DNA of 64,000 bases from an uncultured Verrucomicrobiales bacterium (GCA_937922595.1 CALAIY010000029.1:29751-93750); one strand, 5' to 3'; shown: positions 25,701 to 34,292, counted from the stretch's first letter. Program-made: numbers and translations. The notes: a model not told the origin generated them from the letters alone.

Positions 25701-27692
25701 GGCCTGAATATAAAATTTCCTGCCGACCGGCGCTTCCGTGATATCCATTCGAGTGTTCATGTTAAACGTGGAGATTTGCGCGAGATTCTCGTGAAACACA
25801 TTATTAATGCTGCTGGTGGACTCCATGACAGCTACAACGATATTGCCATACTGGACGGGCATATTAGTGGCCAGAGTGGGGTGGTTCGTCTTGAGATGGC
25901 GCGCTTTGGGCGGAATTACCTAAGAGGATTACCTGGTGGCGACGGCACAGACGGAACGGTGTTTAAGATGGAGGGGATTCGAGTATTCGAAAAAACGCAG
26001 GATGATACAAGAGATAGTCCCAAAATCCCGTTTCCAATTGATTGGGTTTCTGAGTTTGACCTTGCGGATCAAGGCGATGATCAGGAAGTTTATAGGCACA
26101 ACATTCGTATAAATAGTGGTCTCGATCGCGACGATTACAGCGGCGCGATGGCGATGTGTAAACTTTTCAGTCTTGAGGGGCAAGCGTTGGAAGATGCTGC
26201 TCCGTCTGTGATTGATGTGGATGTATGGACGCGGAAGTTTGCCATGTTGGCGCTGTGTGGCATCACCGACACATACTCCCAGGGGAATCCGCATAACTGC
26301 AACTTCTACGCTGGGCCTGATGGTCTCGTCGTTCCTATCCCTTGGGACTGGGATCATACCTTTGCCCTGTCCACTACTGCGTCACTATTCGGGGATCGTA
26401 ATGTAGCGAAGCTTTTCGCTCGACCGGTGTATCGGCGCCTCTATTATGGGCACTTACACGATATCGTCACCACCACCTTCAATAGTAGCTACATTTCTAC
26501 CTGGGCAAGCCACCTTGGTTCGTGTGCTGGCGAAAACTACGGAACCTCCGTTTCCTACATCAATAATCGTAGTAATTATGCGCTTAGTCAGCTCCCCTCT
26601 AATGTACCTTTCATAATCACGACTAATGGTGGTTCGAATTTCAGCACAAATGGTTCAACCGTGACGCTTTCGGGCAATGGCTGGATTAATGTCCGTGAGT
26701 TTATGATCAGTGGCTTTTCTGATCCGTTCGTGCCGACGTGGACTGGTGCTGATGGTTGGGAGATCAATGTTCCGGTTGCTCCTGGGGCAAATGAGCTAGT
26801 GGTCACCGCGATTGATCACCAGGGAGGCGTTGTGGGAAGTGATGCGATCACAGTTACGAGCAATAGCAGTGTAGAGCTTGCGTCCTCGAGCAATTTAGTC
26901 GTCTCGGAGATTAATTACCATCCTGAAGTGAATTCAGACGAAGAGTTCATCGAGCTGCAGAACATTCACCCATCTGCAACAATCGATCTGAGTGGCGTTG
27001 TTTTCACTGACGGTATCGAGTTCGAATTTCCCGCTGGCATGGAATTAGCCTCTGGTGCGCGTATTTTGGTGGTGCGAGATCCTGTTGCTTTTGGGGCGGC
27101 TTACGGTGCCGGATTGCCGATAGCGGGCAGCTTCGCCAATTTGTCTGCACTTTCGAATTCCGGTGAAATGATTGTCCTTGAGGCTCCGGGTGGCGCGGTC
27201 ATTCGTGCGTTCACTTACGACGACAAATTTCCTTGGCCAGAGTCACCGGATGGTGAAGGAGCAAGTCTTGTGCTTGTGAATCCGATTTCTGATCCTGATC
27301 ATGCAGTTGCTGCGAACTGGAGGCCGAGCGTCGCCGCTGGAGGCAATCCTGGAGCGAGTGATGCCACTACTTTCCCCGGTGGCGATCTGCTCAGCTACGC
27401 ATTTGCTGGCGAGTCGGCTACGCTCGAGTTTGATGCCGATGGGCACGTTCTTTTCAGTTTCCCTCGAAATCTCGCTGCAGATGATATCAGTTACGCGATC
27501 CAAACTTCGACTGATATGGTTCAGTGGGATGATGGTGGAATGGTTTTCATGGGGCATTCGATTACTGATCTCGGAACGGGTTTTGCTATAATGAGCTTTC
27601 GCTCGGAAAATCCGATGTCGGCAGTCGGCAATCGTATTTTTGCCCGCATTATGATATCGGGCAGAATAATCTGCGAGGCCTGCGACAAGTAA
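22737..27692 (+). CDS. Giant secreted multidomain protein: lamin-tail, F5/8-type C and CotH domains
   Basis: A 1651-residue protein with signal peptide (AAGAALFAAAPASSA). Domains by eye: LTD 1 about 28-150 (VVFNEVHYNPG); discoidin-like F5/8C about 183-350 (LDLGQSYNIRQIRLRNTHNA and ARYLRFNSFSA); LTD 2 from 361; LTD 3 from 490 (IVINEIMYNH, DISGWELYR); a carbohydrate-module-like beta region about 640-800; CotH about 930-1290 with DTYSQGNPHNCNFYAG and IPWDWDHTF (about 1201); LTD 4 from 1385. CotH domains are atypical protein kinases; the others are adhesion or binding modules. No sorting signal is recognised at the C-terminus, which ends IMISGRIICEACDK. It stands alone in a low-GC block between a decayed gene and transposase relics. 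Domain calls are confident, role unknown. Confidence 0.85.
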   Translation: MLLPYRAVMAAGAALFAAAPASSAFDSIVVFNEVHYNPGTAAMATPEFVELYNQNAVNIDMSGWRLTGGIDYTFPEGTVIDGRSYAVVSIDPTMISGALGPFVGALANGGETIRLRNNNRRIMDELSYDDRAPWPVGADGSGATLSKKDPMRSGAVPEHWTHSLEIGGTPGNVNFLEDVFDGRIENVALGKTVISGSSAYDNKAFNEVYSPTGDFRAQNVTDGSVSDEFGVNYWLGSNNDPSQDFTLDLGQSYNIRQIRLRNTHNAQFNDRGTLGFQILASNVVNASNQLFDPQAILIGSLSNVAGQDPIPAEIYTAANGLTEITARYLRFNSFSAINNDAGLNEIEVYTTRDPQLGFSGESQLWINEVGGTAGSSFWIELFNAGGGALDLEGYVLTFEDAGEYVFPAGQIIAAGGWLVVDSATLNLAMAPTDGENLYLYQPGKNELRDAVRIDDLSIARVPDGSKNIFGVGDPAEVSQGAANSVTVPNSIVINEIMYNHRPQYANVGDIPSTPYVENEEEWVELHNPTAAAVDISGWELYRAVDYEFPDGTSIPAGGYLVVPKDLSDFTAKFPTVTAVGGYSGSLSNRRERLILRDTFNNPVDEVAYFDGKPWPSSADGGGSSIELRHPEIDNSIPASWAASDNSATSSWQTYEYTLTAETPTYSPSQNGFHELRIGLLDAGEVLIDDVSVVEDPNGTNLELIANGSFANAAGWRLLGTHQDSEVVSDAGDSVLKVVAADRFNYLNNLIEVNLTNGGALRPVVSGRSYKVSFRAKWLSGSPQFRFELYYNKLAKLVVLDQPAAHGTPGAQNSTYSATLGPDLSGLLHSPPVPSAGDPVVVSVDAADPNGLGSLSLRYSVNAGAFQNVAMSVGADGRHQATIPAQSGGSKVQFYVRAMDGSGNVSFAPPLGPDSRAIVEFDNAIGGGTKQSIRINMLSSDSNALHSPDLLLDNKPKGCTIIVDEETIAYDGAMRLRGSMFSRRNASTTGLNIKFPADRRFRDIHSSVHVKRGDLREILVKHIINAAGGLHDSYNDIAILDGHISGQSGVVRLEMARFGRNYLRGLPGGDGTDGTVFKMEGIRVFEKTQDDTRDSPKIPFPIDWVSEFDLADQGDDQEVYRHNIRINSGLDRDDYSGAMAMCKLFSLEGQALEDAAPSVIDVDVWTRKFAMLALCGITDTYSQGNPHNCNFYAGPDGLVVPIPWDWDHTFALSTTASLFGDRNVAKLFARPVYRRLYYGHLHDIVTTTFNSSYISTWASHLGSCAGENYGTSVSYINNRSNYALSQLPSNVPFIITTNGGSNFSTNGSTVTLSGNGWINVREFMISGFSDPFVPTWTGADGWEINVPVAPGANELVVTAIDHQGGVVGSDAITVTSNSSVELASSSNLVVSEINYHPEVNSDEEFIELQNIHPSATIDLSGVVFTDGIEFEFPAGMELASGARILVVRDPVAFGAAYGAGLPIAGSFANLSALSNSGEMIVLEAPGGAVIRAFTYDDKFPWPESPDGEGASLVLVNPISDPDHAVAANWRPSVAAGGNPGASDATTFPGGDLLSYAFAGESATLEFDADGHVLFSFPRNLAADDISYAIQTSTDMVQWDDGGMVFMGHSITDLGTGFAIMSFRSENPMSAVGNRIFARIMISGRIICEACDK

Positions 27693-27714
27693 TCCTAGCT
27701 TAGCCTACTGGTAT

Positions 27715-27742
27715 GACCGTAAAAAATAGTCATTTTTTGGTC
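27715..27742. terminator. A/T-rich hairpin after the CotH-protein gene
   Basis: GACC plus a run of A (27715-27726) pairs with a run of T plus GGTC (27733-27742) around a six-base loop. The hairpin starts 22 bp after the stop and has A and T tracts on opposite arms, so it could stop transcription from both sides. Stem GC content is low. Confidence 0.4.
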
Positions 27743-27901
27743 TCTGTCAGTTGTACAGACGATATTTCAGCCGTATTTCTTAAAAGTGGTTAATCTAAAG
27801 GGTGGTAACTCAAAAGCAGGGTTTTTGTATCTAAGCCTTTATAGAAAAATTGCGATATGTCGGAATGATTCTGGGCCGATTCTGATTCCTGTATAGTTAC
27901 T

Positions 27902-28259
27902 ATGAATTCCCGAGCTAAACGCAGCCTCTTCGGTAAGATGAAGGAGTCTTGGTTCTCTAACTTTCTTGAGCTTCCCAATGGCATCCCAAGCCACGGCACT
28001 TTCGAGAGGGGCATCTCATTGCTCGGCCCCGCCAGCTTCCTGGAAGCATTCATTACCTGGATCGCTGGCGTGCGGCAGCTCTGCGGCGACGGCGAGGTGC
28101 TATAGCTGGAGGTCGCGGAAGGCTGGGAGTGGGTGGGCTACGCGGAAGAAGACGCCACAAAGTTGCAGGGGAAAGAATTGGTGAAAGCGAGGAGCAAACT
28201 AGCGGGGTGGGATGAAAGCTACCTGGTGAAGTTGTTTACTTCGAATTTGGATGCGTAAG
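27902..28259 (+). pseudogene. ISAs1-family transposase remnant
   Basis: The frame from 27902 reads MNSRAKRSLFGKMKESWFSN and FLELPNGIPSHGTFERGISL, then FLEAFITWIAGVRQL. This matches the N-terminal segment of ISAs1 (H-repeat) transposases, whose hallmark is LPNGIPSHDTF. It stops at a TAG (about 28103) just where the family continues into the first catalytic Asp (DGK). A further open stretch to about 28259 (EVAEGWEWVGYAEEDA) is not recognisably ISAs1 and may come from another element. Upstream and catalytic parts are lost, so this is a dead fragment. Confidence 0.7.
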
Positions 28260-28261
28260 CC

Positions 28262-28620
28262 TTGGATGCAATCGAGGGGACGAGGTTCGTCTACATTATC
28301 ACGGAGATGAGATTACCGCCTTGGGTGATCGTGCTTATTTATAAGCCCCGTTGGGATATCGAGAAGATATTCGATGAGTTTAAAAATAAACTAGGGGAAC
28401 GGAAATTGTGGGGAAATCGAACGGCGGAAATTCCGGAGCGAGGGTGAAAAGAGCCGCGGGGCGCACTATGTAGCCACGGCGATTCAGAGGTTGATGGTGC
28501 GGAGCGTAAAATTCATCAGGTGGTTTGCGTGATCATATTTACCGCGAAGTTCCGTGGGAGGTTTCACTGGAGCGATTGAGGCATGTCTGCGTCAATTATT
28601 GAGACTGAGTTTTTTTTCTA
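28262..28620 (+). pseudogene. IS4-family transposase C-terminal remnant
   Basis: The frame 28262-28447 contains LIYKPRWDIEKIFDEFKNKL followed by GERKLWG, which is the Y-(2)-R-(3)-E(6)K signature around the catalytic Glu of IS4-type transposases. The frame breaks after GNRTAEI. A further segment in another frame near 28550-28600 (VSLERLRHVCVNY) fits the family's C-terminal region. There is no start, no DD part and no clear terminal inverted repeats. It lies next to the ISAs1 remnant, so at least two insertions have decayed here. Confidence 0.7.
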
Positions 28621-28635
28621 CAGCGATGTTTTTTT

Positions 28636-29607
28636 TTACTGCGGAAGGGGCTGGGGGGAGGCGTCGGCTTCGAGGTCGCCGAGGGCGTATTGGATTCCGG
28701 CTAGGTAGTGGCGGAGGATTTGGGGGTGCCAGTAGGTGGTGTTGTTGTGGCCGAAATTTGTGTAGAATACGCGGCCTTGTTTTTGGGGGTGGATCCAGGA
28801 GACGGGTGGATGGGGCTGGGCGAGGGCTTTTTCTTTTTGGTTTTCTTTGAAGTGTTTTCCCTGGAGGTTTTCTTCTTTGCTCATGTCTAGGCTGATGAGG
28901 ACTCGGGAGCGCTGGCGGGAGAAGGTGCCGGGGGCGTAGGCGTAGACTTCGTCGCGGTGGGTGAAGGGTTGGTTGCCGAAGGGGAGGTTGATGGGGTGGC
29001 GGGGGGATTCGGGCTTGAAGATCCAGGTGCCGGGGGCGGTCCAGGGGTGGCCGTTGAAGCGGCCTCCGAGCATTTTTTGGCCGGGTTTCCATCCTTTGCA
29101 GGCGTCGGATGCGGCGTGAATTCCGATGAGGCCTTTGCCGGAATTGACGAATTTGAGGAGGGCTTTTTGGCCGGATTTGCCGATGGTTTGTTCGAAGCTG
29201 GTGGTGTTGTTTAGAAGGAGGGCGTCGAATTGGGCGAGGCTGGCATCGGTGAAGGTGGCGGGATCATCGGTGAGGGTGGCGTGGTAGGCTCCGCTTTTTT
29301 GGCCGAGGTGCTGGAAGGCGTAGTTTGCGGTGGCGATGCTGGCGTGGGGGTATTGGCAGCGGTAGAAGATGAGGAGCTTTCTTGGGGATTTGGGGGGCTC
29401 TGCTGTTTTGGGGAGGGCTTTATCGATGAGGGCTTTTTCTTTTTGGGTGGGGGCGAAGTGGCCGAAGAGGATGGCGCGTTTTTCGGGCCATTCGAATTTT
29501 GTCCAGCCTTTGGGCGCGCGGTCGCGCTTGCTCCCGAATTTTTCGATTTGGGCGGTGGCGAATAGGGGGAGGGTGAGGGCGAGGAGGAGTAGAGATTTAA
29601 GGTGCAA
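28636..29607 (-). CDS. Secreted ThuA-domain (trehalose-utilisation-like) protein
   Basis: A 323-residue protein with signal peptide MHLKSLLLLALTLPLFATAQ. The ThuA fold, a class I amidotransferase-like domain, is shown by KLLIFYRCQYPHASI, FDALLLNNTTSFEQ, FVNSGKGLIGIHAASDACKG, MLGGRFNGHPW and GRVFYTNFGHNNTTYWHP. ThuA-like exported proteins are abundant in Planctomycetes and Verrucomicrobia, often in carbohydrate use; the substrate here is unknown. It starts 3 bp after the stop of the upstream gene, so the two share a transcript. Confidence 0.85.
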   Translation of the reverse strand: MHLKSLLLLALTLPLFATAQIEKFGSKRDRAPKGWTKFEWPEKRAILFGHFAPTQKEKALIDKALPKTAEPPKSPRKLLIFYRCQYPHASIATANYAFQHLGQKSGAYHATLTDDPATFTDASLAQFDALLLNNTTSFEQTIGKSGQKALLKFVNSGKGLIGIHAASDACKGWKPGQKMLGGRFNGHPWTAPGTWIFKPESPRHPINLPFGNQPFTHRDEVYAYAPGTFSRQRSRVLISLDMSKEENLQGKHFKENQKEKALAQPHPPVSWIHPQKQGRVFYTNFGHNNTTYWHPQILRHYLAGIQYALGDLEADASPQPLPQ

Positions 29608-29610
29608 GAT

Positions 29611-30201
29611 TTAAGCTTTAGGTTCTGATTCTGTTTCCTCGGTTTCCTCGGTTTCCTCGGTTTTCTCTGTGTTTTCTTCTGGGGGGCGGCCTCCGTTTTC
29701 TAGGAGGGCGGCTACTTGGTCTTGGACTGCTTCTACTTGATCGAGGTGGAGCTGGGGGTCGCGGATGATGATGACGTCTCCGGTGGTTTTGTGCTCGTAG
29801 ATGAGGAGCTTGGAGTCTTCGGTTTGTTGGGTGTCTGTCTGGCGCAGGATTTTGCTGCGCTCGAGCATGACGGCGAGGATGTAGCGGGCGTTTTCGGTGA
29901 AGCTTTCGTTTTCTTCGACGAGGCGGCGGAGGATGTCTTGGGGGGATTCTTTGCCGATGGTTTCTTCTTCTTCGGTTTCTTTTTTTTCTGGGGGGATGTA
30001 TTCGGTTTTCCAGAAGGAGAAGGGCTTGATCTCATCGGCGAGGGCTTCCCAGGCTTCGTGGGAGTAGTCGTTGCGGGTGAGGTCTTTGCTTTTGGGGTCG
30101 ATGAAGAGGGCGGTGGTGAATTCTTCGCCTTCGGTGAAGGCGCGTCCGGTGTGGGCGCAGGTGTGGGCGCGGGAGCGGATTTTCCAGTCTTGGTTGATCA
30201 A
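29611..30201 (-). CDS. Conserved acidic protein of unknown function
   Basis: A 196-residue soluble protein, not recognised. The N-terminus (WKIRSRAHTCAHTGRAFTEG) has a C.H.GR.F..GE.(F)TT pattern that could bind a metal. The middle has PQDILRRLVEENESFTENAR and AVMLERSKILRQTD, likely helical, followed by LIYEHKTTGDVIIIRDPQL. The last 20 residues are a Glu/Thr repeat (TEETEETEETE) encoded by short tandem DNA repeats at about 29631-29665, a place prone to slippage. It lies between the LptF/LptG-type gene (43 bp) and the ThuA gene (3 bp) in one direction. Confidence 0.7.
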   Translation of the reverse strand: MINQDWKIRSRAHTCAHTGRAFTEGEEFTTALFIDPKSKDLTRNDYSHEAWEALADEIKPFSFWKTEYIPPEKKETEEEETIGKESPQDILRRLVEENESFTENARYILAVMLERSKILRQTDTQQTEDSKLLIYEHKTTGDVIIIRDPQLHLDQVEAVQDQVAALLENGGRPPEENTEKTEETEETEETESEPKA

Positions 30202-30244
30202 TTTAGGAGGGGGAAGGTTAAAGGGGGAAAAGGGAAAGGGTGGC

Positions 30245-32110
30245 TTATGCGGGGCGTTTTTTGAAGAGGGATGCTATGCTTGGGATGTCGCGGTTGCGCG
30301 AGCGGAAGTGGAGGAGGATGAGGCCGATGCAGGCTGCGATGATATTGACGCTCCAGGCGGCGGGGGTGGGCCACATGCGGCCGCTGCTGCCGAAGGCGAG
30401 GCTGATGGCGGTGAAGAAGTGGATGAGGAAGTAGATGAAGACGCAGGATGCGACGCCGCCGAGGACGCCTCGACGGCTGAAGACGATTCCGAGGGGGGCG
30501 GCGACGAGGGCGATGATGAGGCAGCGGAAGGGGAGGGCGATGCGGGAGGCGCGCTGGGTCTTGAAGGCGGAGAGTTCGGATTCGGGGAGGTCGGCGTTGG
30601 TATCGAGGTAGGAGCGGAGTTCGGGGACGCCGAGGAATTCGGGGTTTAGGTTGTGCGATTGGAGTTTCCAGGGGGTTTCTTCCCATTGGGTGATGCGGAG
30701 GGGCTCTTGGTGGGTGATGGGGACGGCGATGCCGCGGGCGTCGAAGTCTTCTCGGGTGGTGCAATCGAAGAGATTCCACATGCCGAGGGGGGCATTTTCT
30801 CCGGGCTCGAACCAGCTGGCACGTCTGGTGGACCAGGTCTTTTCTACCTCGCCGTTTTCATCAAGCTGGAGGATTTCGACTTGGGACATTTTGTTTTTCC
30901 CGTTCATGTCGATGGGGATGGAGCCGACGTACCAGATGCGGTTGGCTTCGCGGTTGACGAAGAGGACGCGTTGGGCGGAGGTCTTGCTTTTTTTGATGTT
31001 TTTTTCGTCGAGGCTTTGGAGGAGTTCTTCTTTTTGGCGTTCGGCTTGGGGGGCCCACTCGTAGTTCATGGCGAGTGAGATGAGGGTGGCGTAGGCGGCG
31101 ATGGAGAAGATGGGGAGGAGGATTCGGGGGGTGCTGATGCCGGCTCCTAGCATGGAGATGAATTCATTGGTGCGGGACATGCGCCCGAGGGTGTAGAGGG
31201 TGGCTAGGAGGATGGAGATATCGAGGGTGAGGACGATGATCTGGGGGAGGCGGGCGAGGTAGAAGCCGATGAGGATGCCGGCGGTGGGGGGGATTTCGGC
31301 GTCGATGAAGTCTGGTCCGTTGTCTGCAAGGTCGATGATGAACCAGATGGAGATGAAGCCGATGAGGCAGAGGGCGAAGGGGGTGAGGAAGCTGCGGACG
31401 ATGTATCGGTCGAAGGTATTGGCTCGGGTGTAGAGGCAGAGGGCGATGGGGGGGGAGATGATGACGAGGGAGACGAGGGCGAGCTTGATGAAGTAGGAGA
31501 GTGGGGTGGTGGCTTCGCCTTGGAAGCTGGTGGTGGCGTCGCGGTAGCCGGTGAAGATGTCCCAGGTGAGGTAGGCGGCGAGGCTGATGAGGCTGGCGGT
31601 GGCGAGGAGGGCGAGTTGCTTTTTCCCGCGGTGCTGGAGGAGGCCGATGAGGGCGGCGGGGGCGAGCCAGAGGAGGAGGGTGGAGAAGTGCTTCCAGGCC
31701 CAGGTGAAGGCGGTGTCGGAGAAGAAGACGTCGGCTTTTTTTGCGTCGGGGGATTCGAACCAGGTGGTGTTTTCCCAGGTGAGGTTGGCGGCGGCTTGGG
31801 GGGCGTCGGATCGGGCGGTGAGGGCGACGATGAGGGTGCCTAGGAGGAGAAGGGCGAGGGGGAGCCAGCGCTGGGTGGTGAGCCAGTGGAATGCGGTGGT
31901 GAGGTGGGCGCCGGTATTGCTGGAGAGGCGCTGGATGGTGGCGAGGGCGTGCCGGATTTTGGTGGTGTCGCGGCGGGAGGTGTGGTGTTTTTCGGGGGGT
32001 GGCTGGGGTGTGGTGCCGGAGGAGGGGGCTTGCTCGGCGATGATGGCTTGGGCGAAGCGACCGGGGGATCGGTGCTTTTTGCGGACGTTTTTCTTTGGGG
32101 GGGGCGCCAT
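30245..32110 (-). CDS. LptF/LptG family LPS-export permease with enlarged N-terminus
   Basis: The ATG at 32110 gives 621 residues. The YjgP/YjgQ core occupies the last about 400 residues. It has FDRYIVRSFLTPFALCLIGF, DISILLATLYTLGRMSRTNE, ISMLGAGISTPRILLPIFSI, the periplasmic jellyroll (QRVLFVNREANRIWYVGSIP) and C-terminal helices (LPFRCLIIALVAAPLGIVFS). The preceding 200 residues are unusual: a basic, Pro-rich leader followed by extra hydrophobic segments (WLPLALLLLGTLIVALTA, LLLWLAPAALIGLL, LALLATASLISLAAYL). Family members are normally 350-400 residues. It should pair with LptB (11895) and with a second permease not in this window. It is divergent from the DinG-like gene. Confidence 0.85.
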   Translation of the reverse strand: MAPPPKKNVRKKHRSPGRFAQAIIAEQAPSSGTTPQPPPEKHHTSRRDTTKIRHALATIQRLSSNTGAHLTTAFHWLTTQRWLPLALLLLGTLIVALTARSDAPQAAANLTWENTTWFESPDAKKADVFFSDTAFTWAWKHFSTLLLWLAPAALIGLLQHRGKKQLALLATASLISLAAYLTWDIFTGYRDATTSFQGEATTPLSYFIKLALVSLVIISPPIALCLYTRANTFDRYIVRSFLTPFALCLIGFISIWFIIDLADNGPDFIDAEIPPTAGILIGFYLARLPQIIVLTLDISILLATLYTLGRMSRTNEFISMLGAGISTPRILLPIFSIAAYATLISLAMNYEWAPQAERQKEELLQSLDEKNIKKSKTSAQRVLFVNREANRIWYVGSIPIDMNGKNKMSQVEILQLDENGEVEKTWSTRRASWFEPGENAPLGMWNLFDCTTREDFDARGIAVPITHQEPLRITQWEETPWKLQSHNLNPEFLGVPELRSYLDTNADLPESELSAFKTQRASRIALPFRCLIIALVAAPLGIVFSRRGVLGGVASCVFIYFLIHFFTAISLAFGSSGRMWPTPAAWSVNIIAACIGLILLHFRSRNRDIPSIASLFKKRPA

Positions 32111-32192
32111 CTGGTGGGTCTTCTTCGAGCGTGGGAGAGGGGGCGTCAAGTTGCGCGAGTGGGGGGCGTGCGCTAGCGGATGGGACCACGAA

Positions 32193-34292
32193 ATGATTGC
32201 ACTGCGGGACGCGTTTGCCCCGGGGAGTTTCCCCGGATTTATTGGCGACTATTTTTCAGAAACCGGGAGGCTGTCGCACTCGCGTGATTTTGAGTATCGT
32301 GCGGAGCAGCAACAGATGGCGGAGGCGGTGGCGCGGGGGCTGGAGTCGAGCGATCCACTTGTGGTGGAGGCGGGGACTGGGGTGGGGAAGTCGCTGGCGT
32401 ATTTGATTCCGGCGGCGTTTTTCGCATTGCGGAATAAGCGGAAGGCGATCATTACGACGCATACGATCAATTTGCAGGAGCAGTTGGCGGCGAAGGATAT
32501 TCCGCTGGTGAAAAAATTATTGGGGGAGGATGATGAGTTGAAGGCGGTGTTGTTGAAGGGGCGGCAGAATTATTTGTGCCCGACGCGATTGGAGGGGGCG
32601 ATGGAGACTTCGGGGGATCTTTTTTCGACGAGTGAGGTGGAGGAGATGCGGGCGCTGTGGGAGTGGGCGTCGGTGACGGAGGATGGGACGCTGAGTGATC
32701 TGGATTTCCATCCGTCGCCGAAGGTGTGGGCGCAGGTGTGTAGTGAGGCGCATGCGTGTACGGCGAAGCGGTGTGGGCCGACGGGGCGTTGTTTTTATCA
32801 GGAGCTGCGGAAGCAGGCGGCGGATGCGAATTTGCTGGTGATGAATCACACGTTGTTTTTCACGTTGCTGGGGCAGAATGCGATTCCTGGGGATGATGCA
32901 GATGTGGGGGCGGCGGCTTCGGAGGATGAGGAGCCGGGGTTTTTATATCCGGGGGATTTTGTGGTGTTTGATGAGGCGCATACGTTGGAGAATATTGCGG
33001 CGCGTCAGCTGGGGCTGCGGGTGGCGCAATCGAGTGTGCGGTTTGATGCGCAGCGTCTGTATAATCCTCGGACGCGGAAGGGGCTTTTTGCGATGGCTCG
33101 GAGTGCGGAGGGGATCAAGGCGGTGGCGGGGCTTTTGGATGCGATGGAGATGTTTTTCGCGGAGGTGGAGGGGCGCTGCACTTTCCGTGGACCGGCTCGG
33201 GAGTATCGGGTGCATGATATTGGGCTGGTGGAGGATACGATTTCGGGGGCGCTTCTTGAGGTGGAGAAGGTGGCGAAATCGGCTTCGGAGGATGCGAGGA
33301 GTGAGGCGGCTGCGGCGGAACTTAATGAGATGGCGCGGCGGATGCGATCGGCGCGAGCGGGTGTACAGGCGTTTCTCGATCAGGGGCTGGATGAGCATGT
33401 GTATTGGGTGGAGCGGACGGGGGGAGGGGATCGAGGGGTGCCTTCGATCGTCTTGCATGCGGCTCCGGTGGATGTGAGCGAGGTGCTGGAGCGGATTCTT
33501 TTTCGTGAGGGGCGGGAGTGTATTTTAACGAGTGCGACGCTGGGGGTGGGGGATGCGAATCTGAATTATTTCCGCCAGAGGGTGGGGGCGATGCGGGCGC
33601 GGGCGCTCCAGATTGGGAGCCCTTTCGATTACGAGAGCCAGATGAAGCTTTATATTGCGAAGGAGATGCCGATGCCGAATGACAAGCTTTACGCGGAGGC
33701 TTTGCATCGCTGGATTGCGTATTTCTTGGAAAAGTCGGATGGGCGGGCGTTTGTGCTTTTCACGAGCTATCGCCAGATGGCGGATGCGGCTGATGCTTTG
33801 GGCGGGTTTCTCGAAGAGAATAATTGGACGCTTTTGCAGCAGGGGAAGGGGAAGCCGCGGCATCGGCTTATCGCTGAATTTCGCGAGGATACGCATAGTG
33901 TGCTTTTCGGCACGGATAGCTTTTGGACTGGGGTGGATGTGCCGGGTGAGGCGCTTTCGAATGTGATTGTGACGCGGCTTCCTTTTGCGGTGCCGGATCA
34001 TCCGCTCACTGCGGCTCGCCTTGAGCAGATTGATGAAAATGGGGGAAACCCCTTTATGGAGTATTCGGTGCCGGAGGCGGTGCTTAAGCTTCGGCAGGGG
34101 ATTGGGCGACTTATTCGCTCTTCACGTGATGAGGGAATTGCGGTAATTCTAGATAATCGGGTGCTCACGAAACGTTATGGGCAGGCGTTTGTGAAGGCGC
34201 TTCCGGTGCGTCCTGAAATCGTGGAGGGGCAGGGGCTTGATTATTCGGGGATGGGGCCGCTTGATGAGATCGACCCACCGGCGCGGCGCTAG
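32193..34292 (+). CDS. DinG/XPD-like Fe-S DNA helicase
   Basis: The ATG at 32193 gives 699 residues and lies in the gap between divergent genes; a longer frame upstream is antisense to the permease. Walker A EAGTGVGKSLAYL (61-67), DEAH box VVFDEAHTLE, and late helicase motifs RLPFAVPDHPL and RQGIGRLIRSSRDEGIAVIL are present. Four Cys fit the Fe-S cluster of DinG/XPD: C129 in NYLCP, then C189, C194 and C200 in HACTAKRCGPTGRC. The enzyme should unwind DNA or R-loops 5' to 3' in repair. There is no exonuclease domain. The gene overlaps the 3' end of aroD by 4 bp in convergent orientation. Confidence 0.93.
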   Translation: MIALRDAFAPGSFPGFIGDYFSETGRLSHSRDFEYRAEQQQMAEAVARGLESSDPLVVEAGTGVGKSLAYLIPAAFFALRNKRKAIITTHTINLQEQLAAKDIPLVKKLLGEDDELKAVLLKGRQNYLCPTRLEGAMETSGDLFSTSEVEEMRALWEWASVTEDGTLSDLDFHPSPKVWAQVCSEAHACTAKRCGPTGRCFYQELRKQAADANLLVMNHTLFFTLLGQNAIPGDDADVGAAASEDEEPGFLYPGDFVVFDEAHTLENIAARQLGLRVAQSSVRFDAQRLYNPRTRKGLFAMARSAEGIKAVAGLLDAMEMFFAEVEGRCTFRGPAREYRVHDIGLVEDTISGALLEVEKVAKSASEDARSEAAAAELNEMARRMRSARAGVQAFLDQGLDEHVYWVERTGGGDRGVPSIVLHAAPVDVSEVLERILFREGRECILTSATLGVGDANLNYFRQRVGAMRARALQIGSPFDYESQMKLYIAKEMPMPNDKLYAEALHRWIAYFLEKSDGRAFVLFTSYRQMADAADALGGFLEENNWTLLQQGKGKPRHRLIAEFREDTHSVLFGTDSFWTGVDVPGEALSNVIVTRLPFAVPDHPLTAARLEQIDENGGNPFMEYSVPEAVLKLRQGIGRLIRSSRDEGIAVILDNRVLTKRYGQAFVKALPVRPEIVEGQGLDYSGMGPLDEIDPPARR

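Noticed and set aside
31164..32189. A 341-residue Pro/His/Arg-rich minus-strand frame over the LptF/G gene
   Set aside because: Out-of-frame reading of the permease gene; no membrane segments or known domain.
31587..32192. Long N-terminal extension of the DinG-like frame
   Set aside because: These codons are antisense to the permease gene, and the family-like sequence begins at the ATG at 32193.
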